Shown: positions 54,300 to 64,000 of the stretch, in pieces
How positions within the stretch are numbered: position 1 is the stretch's first letter
How the letters are laid out: each line of letters starts with the position of its first letter
Assembly: GCA_013407085.1 (NCBI GenBank)
Contig: JACCGJ010019572.1
Coordinates: 1-64,000, forward strand
Origin: Atriophallophorus winterbourni
Taxonomy: Eukaryota; Platyhelminthes; Trematoda; Plagiorchiida; Microphallidae
Direction of reading: 5' to 3'
DNA length: 64,000 bases
Translations under genes and position numbers: made by a program
Notes under the pieces: model-generated
What the model saw: only the letters and a program-made list of their open reading frames with translations
Databases searched by the model: none
What the model was told of the DNA's origin: nothing

Positions 54300-56440
54300 T
54301 ACTTGAGGTAATTCAATTCAAAGTTTTAATGGTCTAAAACGCAAATGCCTCATAGTAACTATAGCTTAAAATGTCTGGAATGCATAAAATCAACAACGAT
54401 GATTTGTCAATATGGAAGTTAGCTTATGTATTAAGGTGTGAGTTTGAATTTGTCCGACATATAATTTTCAATTTCAGCTTTGAACAAGTTCAGGCTTGAT
54501 GCGCAAATGATATGTGGGGGCAGAGAGTTCCATATAAAACAAACTCGGAGAGCAATGAAGAAATTCCGGTAACTTGAACTAGAGTGTAGACTAATTATCT
54601 TGTGTCCGTGAGATCTGTTACCACGTGCTTCTTGGCGATGAAAACGTTGTGCAAGTTGGTGACCCACTATATGCTGTATGTTGAATAGCATGATTGAGTC
54701 ACCCCTGCGACGTCGTTACGAAATGGTAGGCAGTTTTGTAAGGACCACGTATGAAGAATTTTGCAATCTTCTATAGTGTGTACGCTAGTCCAGACTTTGA
54801 TGTCATACGTAAATAAAATGACTTTATTGTATACTGCTACAATCTTTGTAGCAGTATTCTGTGGTTAACACGGTCGAAGTCTTGAGGCATATCCCAGTAA
54901 CAAGCATGGATAGTGTATCCATTATACACGGCTCGAGTCCAGTTATCAATAGTTATTGGTATATTGGTGAGGCAGGAGTGACTTGTTCTAAATCGGGGCT
55001 GTGCGATGGAAAGAAGATTATTTTCCTCAAAAGTTTTGATAAGTTAGAGACCATTGGCAACCATGTGACTGTTCCGTAGTTAGACACATCGGATCGGTAT
55101 TCTCCTTTGTATATTGGAGTAATTTATCCAATTTTGCCGTCAATAGGAACCTTTTTACAACTCATGACAGGTTGAAAAGATCGAAGGGAGGTGATAATAG
55201 AGCATAAGCGCATTGTTTTGTTTCATCAGCACCTAGCTTATTTTTGTATTTAACTTGATTAGCCTCACGTCGACACACGTCATCAGCTACGTATCATTCG
55301 ATAAATTTAGAGACCACCAGCAACAATGTGACTGGTGTGTAGTTAGACACATGGGATCGGTTCCCACCCTTCTGTGTTAGATTGATTTATCCTATTTTGC
55401 CGTCAATTGGAAGCTTCTAACAACTTAGTGACAGGTTGAAAAGACCGAAGAGTGGTGAGAGTAGAGTATGAGTGAATTGTTTTAGAAGTAACGGTACTTT
55501 TCATCAGCACCTGGCGACATTTTGTATTTAACCCGATTAGCCTAACCACGACACGCTAGTAGATCACAGCGATGTGCTGTATTGTGTTCGTTTGTGATCC
55601 GAATGCAGGCATACATAGTATAATCGCTCGTTAGGGTAGAACACTCTAGAGTAAAAGAGCGAGTTCGTTGGCGGCTTTGAGAAAGGTGGAGGTGGTTCCG
55701 TTTGTGCAAAGTAGAGCAAAAATGCCTGGCATTACCCTGGCCATTATTGCTTACGATCTGGAAGGTTTCATTTAATTTTATCTGTTAGAATGATTTGATA
55801 CTCTTTTTGTTCCTTCTGAACAAGTTTAGTAAATTTGTTCATCATCATACGGTAAGATTCCCAGTATTCAGATGTTGCCTGCAGTGTGTGACTTCTCCAA
55901 GAACAGTTTCTCATTTTCGTCCATTTCCGCGTTTGTCTCCTGATCATAAATCGTTTTTTTAGTTTCTTGGAAACATATCCAGAGTGCAGCTCCTTTTTTT
56001 CGTAGTTTTTTTCCAGTATCGCTGACCAGCTTTGTTAGACATCAGTGCTAATCGGTACTCAGTCGGTGCCCTCTTGACGCGCTATAAATAAAGTTCATAT
56101 CATGTTCTGAGCGTCACTAGCTCTTTTCGCTTCAGATATATAGCCGTTAACAGTGAATGCATAATTATTCGTCAGAACAAGATCGAGTATGAGCGGTGTG
56201 TTTGTGCCTCTTTAGAGAGTGCTGGTTGAATTGTTGTTATATAAAGGAATTCTGTTGAACATTTAGAAGAATAAATGCTAATGAGAATTAAGTAAATTCT
56301 GGATATTACAGTCACCCATGATCAGGGTGTCGTTGTGGTATCTGAAAACAAGCGCCTGAGTTTTCTCTAATAAATCTGGCAATTTATTTGCCAAGTACTG
56401 TGCGTTTGTGTTCACTGAAACAGAAAAATTAATGCGTGCA
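54300..56440 (-). pseudogene. CR1-type LINE with endonuclease remnant and internally deleted RT
   Basis: Minus strand starts with endonuclease text near 56,290-56,440 (NAQYLANKLPDLLEKTQAL, RYHNDTLIMGDCNIQNLL), runs through degenerate linker sequence, and reaches an RT motif A remnant near 54,850-54,900 that joins almost directly to the RT C-terminus (HQLAQRFHRQEARGNR; NFFIALRVCFIWNSLPPHI at 54,480-54,560). So most of the RT is deleted. The 3' UTR to 54,300 matches that at 57,940-58,080. Confidence 0.7.
55035..55560. repeat. Local tandem duplication of about 275 bp inside the CR1 copy
   Basis: 55,035-55,280 and 55,310-55,560 share the blocks GTAGTTAGACACAT, TTTTGCCGTCAAT, GACAGGTTGAAAAGA and GATTAGCCT in the same order. 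Confidence 0.75.
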
Positions 56441-56449
56441 TTTTAATTG

Positions 56450-57030
56450 TCTACCTTTGCCCTACGATGGAGTATGCGGTAGATGTCTAAGCTGCTTGGC
56501 TGCAAAAAGACATTGCTCTTTTCGATAAAATCTATTATAGAGCAACGAAGTTAGTAATAGGTCTTTGCAATGTTCCTTACACCGAAAGATTGTGACGTCT
56601 GGGTCTGTGCGACTTCACCCAAAGTAGGATACGACGCGATATTATTCTGACTTATAGAATTGTGTCTACCGAAGTACATCCACTAAAACTCTTGCTTGAT
56701 GTATGTGATGGGAAAGTGACACTTTAACATACCTCATCACATTACGTTCTAAGTTCCCGTATTGATTTTCTGCGCCATTATGTTCGCCGTACGTGCTATA
56801 TTTCAATGGAATTCCCTACTACAACATGTGATGGACTCTCCTTGCCTTGCGGCGTTTAAACCGAAATTGGACTTACATATGCACAAGAATAACATTCGTG
56901 GGCCCTACTTTTGATATTCTCTATTGCTCTCATACTATTGCGTTTTTTTTCATGTTTTTATTCATACCGTAATCCTGCTGTGTTGTAAAGTATTTAACTT
57001 TTTACCATAAATCTTTGACTCCATGAATCC
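56450..57030 (+). pseudogene. CR1-type LINE RT C-terminus and 3' end
   Basis: Plus strand: LQKDIALFDKIYYRATKLVIGL near 56,500-56,570, RRDIILTYRIVSTEVHPLKLLL near 56,630-56,700, then a C-terminal block with GCCGTACGTGCTATATTTC and the terminus ACCATAAATCTTTGACTCC near 57,003-57,022. It is head-to-head with the 54,300-56,440 copy. Frameshifts present. Confidence 0.75.
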
Positions 57031-57239
57031 TTGAAGAAGGTTTTTCACAGAATGCCTCTTATTTGTCTAAACAAATGGTTTTGTGTGTAGAACATATGTC
57101 TTGCTCATTCAAATTGCATACAAAACAGTTGATGTGCACGATATTCTTTCGATATTGGAGTTCACTCACCTTTTCTGGCAAAGACACGCGCCTGGGTTTC
57201 ACTCTGTGGTCGGACCGGATCTATTTAAAAATAAAAAAT

Positions 57240-57786
57240 AAAATTGTATAGATGAATGAATGGATAGTAAGTGGAACAGTTACATGGATGGATGCCTGGA
57301 TGGATGAAAGGATGGATGGATTATTGATGGATGAGTGGATGGATGGATGGATGGATGGATGAATGGATGCATGGATCGCTGGATGGATGAATTGATGATG
57401 GATAGATGGATGGATGGATGGATGGATGGATGGATGGATGGATGGATGGATGGATGGATGGATGGATGGATGGATGGATGATGGATGGATGGATGGATGG
57501 ATGGATGGATGGATGGATGGATGGATGGATGGATGGATGGATGGATGGATGGATGGATGGATGGATGGATGGATGGATGGATGGATGGATGGATGGATGG
57601 ATGGATGGATGGATGGATGGATGGATGGATGGATGGATGGATGGATGGATGGATGGATGGATGGATGGATGGATGGATGGATGGATGGATGGATGGATGG
57701 ATGGATGGATGGATGGATGGATGGATGGATGGATGGATGGATGGATGGATGGATGGATGGATGGATGGATGGATGGATGGATGGAT
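57240..57786. repeat. (GGAT)n microsatellite, long
   Basis: Imperfect from 57,240, nearly pure from about 57,405 to 57,785, with one phase slip at about 57,480. The open frames in it in several phases are artefacts of the repeat. Confidence 0.97.
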
Positions 57787-57939
57787 ATGTCATTTTTGAG
57801 CATTGTCTGGTGTTTTGCCGAATGCAATTCTTCTCACTGTTTTGATCTTTTTCGCACTTACCTGTATCTGGCGGCCAGAAAATAGTAGTGGTGAGTGGAG
57901 GCTTCGTTTCTATCGCCTCTGTGAATTGAGGATAATGCA

Positions 57940-59205
57940 GGGTTATTCAAAGCTATTCAAAGATTTAATGGTCCAAAAAGCAAATACGTCACACTAATCA
58001 CAAATTAAAAATATACGGACTGCATAAAAACAACACAAATGTTTTATCCATATGGAAATTCAGCACGTGTATTCAGGTGCAAGGTTGGATTTGGTCAAAA
58101 TATACTTGTCAAGTTCAGCCTTGAACATGTCCAGTCTTGTTGCGCAACTGATATGTGGGGGCAGGGAGTTCCATATAAAACGAAATTCTGACAGCAAATA
58201 AAAACCTTCGACAATTTGATCTGGAGTGTAGAATTATCAACTTATAGCTCTGCAATATGCTACCACGTGCTTCTTGCCGATGAAACAGGAGTTCAAGCGG
58301 GTGATCCACTGTATACAGAATGTTGAACAGCAGGATCAAGCCACCCCTCGGACGACGGTAAGAATAGTCAAAGCGGTTTAAAGTTTCGATCCGTTCCTCG
58401 AATGGCTTGTTTTATAGTCAAGTCACCAGTTTTGTAGCGAGGTAGTATACCCGTTGCAGCAAGGTGTTGCGCTTTTACAACCATGGGGACCATGCTTTAA
58501 CAACATACTCCATTATTGGTCTGATATAGGTGTTAATTATACGTGGGAGTATCTACTTTGAGAAACGACCAAAGTTCCTTCTGAGCGATCCTAAGCTTTA
58601 GTAGGACTTTTTGTATACAACAGAACACTGCCTTGAAGACTTCAAGTTACTGCTAATCCACACGCCCAGGTCTTTCTCTTCAGTAACCCATGAAAGGTGT
58701 TAAGATCCACTAGGATGTGAATTCGAATGATTTACCCACTTTTAAGATTTTACATTTTTTAATGTTGAATGTAAGGTAAATCCGCTAGGACCAATTATGA
58801 AGTGCTTCGAGATCTTTTTGAAGAATATGGCAATATTATATGGTGCGGATGATAGTTCAGACTTTGATGGTACTGTACAGCAATTTGCTTTTTTTAACCA
58901 TAAATCTTGAATTTTGAATCTTGATGTCATCCGCAAATAAAATGATTTTGCTGCATACGATTCCGGGTATATCGTTTGCGTACACGAGGAAGTGTATTGG
59001 CCCCAAGACTGATCCTTGAGGTACGCCACTTGTAACTTCTACTGGGCGGGATAGTGCCCCATCAACACTAACCCCTATAATTCTACCAGTCAAGTAATCC
59101 TTTATCCAGCCCAATAGTCTGCAGCACACCCCGAGTTGCTCCAATTTTTGTAGCAGTATGATGTGGTTAACACGGTCAAGCGCTTTAGACATGTCCAAGT
59201 AACAA
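57940..59205 (-). pseudogene. CR1-type LINE RT, 5'-truncated
   Basis: Minus strand: MSKALDRVNHIILLQKLEQL (motif A), GWIKDYLTGR, TSGVPQGSVLGPIHFLVYAND (motif B) and ILFADDIK (motif C, near 58,930), then a disruption with duplicated tail-like sequence (58,890-58,925), and the C-terminal text near 58,150-58,330 (HPLELLFHRQEARG; CRRFLFAVRISFYMELP). The 3' UTR runs to about 57,940. Truncated at 59,205 within the RT. Confidence 0.8.
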
Positions 59206-59689
59206 GCGTTTTTGAGTTAACGCAAAACATTTAAATAATTCCTTTTATAAAATATAGTTGATTGCTTCAATTGGAACGTTGGATTATTTTACTAGAAAAA
59301 AACAATACATATAAGACAGACTAGTGTTGCATAGAGCGCTCTTCAATTACCTTCCCTCTTGTAAATGTATTCCTTGATCTGAAGAAGCTTCTAAGTAACA
59401 AGTGCAAAGATTCCTATAACTTGCTCTAACCGATTGTATTCAAATTTTGTTGGATGATAATATTAATTGGTTAGTTTCAAAAAAACTTCTAAAAATATCT
59501 CATTGTGATACAAAAATTTGAGATTCGTTGAATAATAATACGGTTAGACGAAATTCTAAATTACGGATTCAACATGTAGAATGTTGCAACATGCAAATAT
59601 TTCTAATAAAGAACATTTGGCTGGCGATGTTTCTATGTTCAGATTACCATCTTAAATAATCGTTAAATAGCTATAAATGAGCAAAACGA
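59206..59689. other. AT-rich spacer, no gene seen
   Basis: No repeat or coding signal recognised. Confidence 0.5.
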
Positions 59690-60030
59690 GGAAGTTTCGA
59701 CAATGTTGATCGACACTCTAAAATTTAACAGCGGACATACCTTATCCCTTTACGTCCCAAGTTCCCGTATTGATTGTCGGCGCAATTTTTTCGCCGTACG
59801 TGCTATATTTCTTTGGAATTCCCTACCATAACATGTGGTGGACTCTCCTTGCCTGGCGGCGTTTGAACCGAAATTGGACATACATATGCACAAGAATAAC
59901 ATTCGTGAGCCCTACATTTGATATTCTCTATTGCTTTTATACTATTGCATTTTCCATGTTATTATTCATACCGTAATCCTGTTGTGTTTTAAAGTATTTC
60001 ACTTTTTACCATAAATCTTTGACTCTTTGA
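59690..60030 (+). pseudogene. CR1-type LINE 3' end
   Basis: Closely matches 56,735-57,025: the GCCGTACGTGCTATATTTC block, GACTCTCCTTGCCTGGCGGC, ACATATGCACAAGAATAACA and the terminus ACCATAAATCTTTGACTC. Only the last RT codons and 3' UTR remain. Confidence 0.75.
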
Positions 60031-60244
60031 ATCCTTGAACCAGGTCTTTCACAGAATGCCTCTTATTTGACTAAACAAATGGTTTTTTGTGTAGAACATA
60101 TGTCTTGCTCATTAAAATTGCATACAAAATAGTTGATGTGCACGATATTTTTCGATATTGGAGTTCACTCACGTTTTGTAGCCACGACACGCGCCGGGCT
60201 TTTAATCAGTGGTTGGACCGGATCTATTTACAAATAAAAAAGAA
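60031..60244 (+). repeat. Spacer shared by both microsatellite units
   Basis: Matches 57,030-57,240 closely (for example AACAAATGGTTTT and GGACCGGATCTATTTA). Together with the LINE end and the start of the GGAT array this makes a duplicated unit: 56,735-57,400 and 59,745-60,400. Confidence 0.85.
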
Positions 60245-60582
60245 AATTGTATAGATGAATGAAAGGATAGTAAGTGGAACAGTTACATGGATGGATGCCT
60301 GGATGGATGAAAGGATGGACGGATTATTGATGGATGAGTGAATAGATGGATGGATGAATGGATGCATGGATCGCTGCATGGATGAATTGATGATGGATGG
60401 ATGGATGGATGGATGGATGGATGGATGGATGGATGGATGGATGGATGGATGAATTGATGATGGATGGATGTATGTATGTATGGATGGATGGATGGATGGA
60501 TGGATGGATGGTTGGATGGATGGATAGATGGATGGATGGATAGATGGATGGATGTATAGATGGATGGATAGATGGATGGATT
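60245..60582. repeat. (GGAT)n microsatellite, second
   Basis: Same opening as the first array but shorter and more interrupted (GATAGATGG, GTATGTATG). Confidence 0.95.
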
Positions 60583-60850
60583 GTTGGCGCCATTTTATCG
60601 CCGTACGTGCTATATTTCTTTGGAATTCCCTACCCCAACATTTGGAGGACTCTTCTTGCCTGGCGGCGTTTAAACCGAAATCGGACATACATATGCACAA
60701 GAATAACATTCGTGAGCCCTGCATTCGATATTCTCTATTGCTTCTATAATATAGCATTTTTCATGTTGTATTCATACCGTAATCCTGTTGAGTTGTAAAG
60801 TATCAACTGTTTTAATCATACATCTTCGAATCCTTGAATCTGGGCCCATG
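60583..60850 (+). pseudogene. CR1-type LINE 3' end, third copy, fused to the microsatellite
   Basis: Starts inside the LINE coding region at GGATTGTTGGCGCC (compare TTGATTGTCGGCGC at 59,770) directly after the GGAT array. Frame reads [20 protein letters not shown] and [16 protein letters not shown], the CR1 C-terminus. Ends near 60,840. Confidence 0.75.
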
Positions 60851-61249
60851 AATCAATTGTTGAGCTTTATCAGCATTCAACTCAAATAAATGAGGAGTAC
60901 AATTCAAAGTGATTCAAAGTGATTCAAAGTGATTCATTCGAACTATTTGGTCATCATTTTATTGAACACTTCACACACGAGTATGTTTGAAAATTAGAAA
61001 TAAGCAATCGATGTTCATCTGATGGCGTCAAACATTTAAAAAAATTGGTTTTGGTGTAGTCGATCGAGAAATGCGTGACAGCAAACGTTTGACATTTTTG
61101 CCTACTCATAAGTAGCGGTGCTTACGAAATATTTACAAAGTTGAGCGCTCGGATTTGCTCTTATTACCAGTGCATACCATGCTCCGTGGGTTGGACGGAT
61201 AGTGATGAGTAGTCCAAAGATTTCCAGAAATCCGTAAAAATCAATGGCT
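60851..61249. other. Spacer with short ATTCAAAGTG repeat
   Basis: Four tandem units of about 10 bp at 60,900-60,940, similar in composition to LINE 3' tails. Nothing else recognised. Confidence 0.5.
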
Positions 61250-61630
61250 ATTTTGAAAGTTTCAAGGCATGACTTATAATCAATCTGTGATATTCATTTA
61301 ATTCATCGTTGATTGTAGTTTGAAAGTATAAATTAATTTTCTATTTGTCCAATGCATTAACTCTCACTGCTTCTAGACACAATGTCTCTACCTAACTACG
61401 GCGATAGTTAGATACTTCTTCTAGCTATTAAGGCATGGTATATGAAAACAGCTACACAATAAAATTCAGCAAAATTCTCATTTGCATGTATTTCCGTCAC
61501 ACATTCCACCACCGGTTTCGTGCTGTTTGCTCCCATAAGGTAAGGACGTTACGGTCAGGATCCACATGCGCATTTCTTCCTCTCAGAATCAGATCAGATC
61601 TTGTGCAATTTTAGTAAATGCCGATCGATA
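61250..61630. repeat. Direct repeat, copy 1
   Basis: Matches 63,580-63,910: AAAGTATAAATTAATT, AATGTCTCTACCTAA, AAGCATGGTATATGAAAA-type blocks and a hammerhead-like unit at 61,512-61,540 (minus). Moderate divergence. Confidence 0.75.
61512..61540 (-). ncRNA. Hammerhead-like remnant
   Basis: Minus strand ATGGGA in place of CTGATGA, then GAGC-AAACA-GCAC, GAAA, CCGG. The first core strand is lost. Confidence 0.3.
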
Positions 61631-63579
61631 ATATAAGAACAAGCTAGTTTTCTTGGTTAATATAGCATGAATGAATAAATATCCAGAGTTCAGAGTTGAA
61701 TTCAAATATCATTATTGTGAACTTACTCGGATTCACTGGCATATACGCTATTGAAAATTTTGCATTTAATGGAAATACATGCGTGAGCAATGTGGAATAC
61801 ATCTTTTAGTCGGTATAAATTTTATACAACTGTTTTCAGTTAAACAATTTATCAGAGAATATGTATTTACATGCGTCCCCAAACACACATAGATTTCGTG
61901 ATGAATGAAAAAATACCCCACCTGATTTCAGTTACCCACGAGTCACTTTTTATTCAGTGAACACTAACCATTTCTTCGTTTTCGACTAACTAAGACCATT
62001 TGTATCAGTGTTTATTGATAGGTTTCCATGAAGAAGCGTTCCAGTCATTATTAGTTCACCCAAGTTGAAAATAGTGTTACACCGTCACATTAATTCTATT
62101 ACCTTGGCATAGTGCTAATTATAGGCTGCAATGATACATTGGACATAATGTTTGACTTCAAATCAATGTTTCCTTGTTATAGTGTTGGAAAATGTGTTTA
62201 CCCTATCTTTTTTAACGTTGTTGGCTCCCTCGCAATCGTTTTTGTCTGTCAATATACATTGCGAGCGCAGTGTTTCACATGGCTAAATCGTCCGCTTCGG
62301 GAGACACATTATCTCCCGCCACTCACAGAGCGATGAGCAGTACTAGACCGATCGGTGTCATTTGGTCACAGTAAAATGAGTTGCCGTTTTAATCTCAAAA
62401 AACGTAAAATTAGGTGGTTTGGCAAATCTCTGCACCCGAAATGTCATCTTGGCGAGGAAGATCTCGTCTGGATTACCGCAGAAAATTGTATCTGTGTGTG
62501 TCTTGTAACCACAAGCACGAAGAGCAATAAAACATGTTGTATCCTAAATTTTGCCGAATGTTGGGTCATCCAAGGATCATACTGAATGTGCAAACATTCG
62601 AATGCTATAAGCATTCCACATTGTTGATAGGTTATTCGGTGTAATTCTGTGTAACGTTTTTCGGCATGAATTTGTTTAAGCTCGGAATCGGTTGTGCTCT
62701 CACCCCACAGCTCCATGAATACATGATGAATCATGCGATATAGGACTGTCGTTATTAAGTCTTGGAAGATTTGTTTTTCGCTTCATATAACTAGTCATAC
62801 TTTGGTTTTTGTTAAGCTATCTGGTACCTCCACCATAGCAATTTCTGACTTTTTATTGCTTCTCCGATGCCCTCACCTGGAAATAGGTCATCACGGCCTA
62901 TCACCCTGTTCAGTGGATAGAATCTGATCATGTATAACACTTCATGTTGCAAAAACTGACAAATATCACCAGCGGTATTGACTATGAGGCTTGATTACGG
63001 GACACAACTGTTCGTGAATCAGAGTTCTCCAAGCATTATTAAGTGAAAAATCGATAACTCATGAGCATATAAATGTAGGCTCTGTTTTTATTTGTTTTTT
63101 TGTATTTTATTAATACTTTTTCGAGTAGAATTTAGTTAGTATGTTTAGCACAAGTAACTTGCATGCACCTGTGTGTTGGTGCACGCTTTTTTCATTTTTT
63201 CCCTCTACAAATAAAAAAATACGGTTTTGATTTTGCTAAATTGAAAAATATTTGTGAGTGGGACGAAACATTTCGTACATTGTTATAATCATCACCAGTA
63301 TGACACGCTCCATCGTTTCATTGTCAGTGCAAGTCAAAATTTAGACACCGACGAATACGACCAGATGTTCGTTATTGGTGCTACATAAGGTGTCCTAATA
63401 TTTTTGATGTTACTCTGAATACGATGATTAGACACGCGTTGACTGTGATACTTTGGAAGTGATGGGGGGTGGCGTTGATCTCTGCACAACGTGCCTTCAT
63501 GTTGCAGCGGTTGATATAACAAACGCTGGTCGAAATGCGATCAACAAGATGGTTGGGAAGGACATCTCCCAGTAATATT
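61631..63579. other. AT-rich spacer, no recognised gene
   Basis: Several 60-95 codon frames on both strands have no domain and no relatives in the window. Confidence 0.45.
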
Positions 63580-63910
63580 GAACTTCAATCAATCTGTGAT
63601 TTTTTAATCACCGTGCAGGGTAGTTTAAAAGTATAAATTAATTCTCTCTTTGTCCAACACATCAACTCTTACTGATTCTAGTCGTAATGTCTCTACCTAA
63701 TGACGGCGACCAGCTAGGTACCACATTCTGGCTATTAAAGCATGGTATATGAAAAAAAGATATACAATAAAATCCAGCAAAATGCTCATTTGTAAGTATT
63801 TTAGTCACACGTTCGACGAACGGTTTCACGCTGTTTGCTCTCGTCAGGATCCTCATGTGCACTTTTATCTCGGTATCAGATCAGATCCTGTACAATTGTG
63901 TTAGACGCCG
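63580..63910. repeat. Direct repeat, copy 2
   Basis: Second copy of 61,250-61,630. Confidence 0.75.
63815..63847 (-). ncRNA. Hammerhead-like core, partly kept
   Basis: Minus strand CTGACGA, GAGC-AAACA-GCGT (one mismatch), GAAA, CCGTT. The core is intact but stem I does not pair, so no activity is expected. Same CTGACGA core variant as 3730-3736. Confidence 0.4.
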
Positions 63911-64000
63911 ATCGAAAATATTAAAACGAGCTCGTTTTCATGGTAAATGTAACATGATTAAAGAAACATTTAGAGTTCAGAGTTGAAATTATTCGGCAAC

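Noticed and set aside
57221..57885. Long frames of HPSI and MDGW repeats
   Set aside because: Translation of a tetranucleotide microsatellite in several frames on both strands.

Overview
The window looks like a gene-poor, repeat-rich stretch of a large invertebrate genome, most probably a flatworm and perhaps a digenean trematode. The evidence is a mix of RTE-type and CR1-type LINEs, a Penelope-like element with a GIY-YIG endonuclease, Ty3/gypsy fragments, a tRNA-derived SINE carrying a hammerhead ribozyme (as in the Schistosoma Sm-alpha family), and a hammerhead satellite. The species is inference only. No cellular protein-coding gene, rRNA gene or genuine tRNA gene was recognised in the 64 kb.

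The standout is a tandem array of about 45 monomers of about 257 bp at 11,500-23,006. Every monomer position carries a hammerhead ribozyme (HHR) or a mutated one: stem I GCATAG/CTGTGC, core CTGATGA, stem II GAGG/CCTC, core GAAA, a minimal palindromic stem III CCGG, and cleavage site GTC. This is type I topology with a very short stem III, as in newt, cave-cricket and schistosome hammerheads. The same fold, with different stem sequences, occurs in a tRNA-derived SINE (41,630-42,080, minus), in a decayed second copy of that SINE (100-250 + 1180-1445), and in a 274-bp element (3526-3799) with a perfect 14-bp target-site duplication and 48-bp inverted repeats. Older hammerhead-like remnants are scattered at 31.7, 41.0, 52.1, 61.5 and 63.8 kb.

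Layout. 0-4 kb: SINE copy interrupted by an RTE-type LINE fragment, then a decayed RTE-type LINE carrying the 274-bp hammerhead element. 4.4-7.3 kb: CR1-type LINE pieces, including an ORF1 with a PHD-like zinc finger. 7.6-8.4 kb: gag-only mini LTR element. 8.4-10.6 kb: decayed Penelope-like element. 10.6-11.5 kb: CR1-type RT fragment. 11.5-23.0 kb: hammerhead satellite. 23-33 kb: AT-rich DNA with old LINE tails and copy A of a large repeat. 33-38.3 kb: CR1-type LINE, then a gypsy pol fragment split by a truncated 'LINE1' copy (LINE1 is my local label for the RTE-type family). 38.3-42.6 kb: copy B of the large repeat, containing the SINE. 42.6-48.6 kb: CR1-type LINE split inside its RT by a nearly full-length LINE1 with a 13-bp target-site duplication and an almost intact ORF. 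49-54 kb: AT-rich DNA without recognised genes. 54-61 kb: a cluster of CR1-type copies and two GGAT microsatellites. 61-64 kb: AT-rich DNA with a direct repeat.

Functional reading (inference): LINEs such as LINE1 could supply reverse transcription in trans for the SINE and the 274-bp hammerhead element, both of which look like LINE-mobilised passengers. The satellite could be transcribed, self-cleaved to about 257-nt units and perhaps circularised. Internal RNA polymerase III-like boxes lie upstream of the ribozyme in both the satellite and the SINE, which suggests a shared design.
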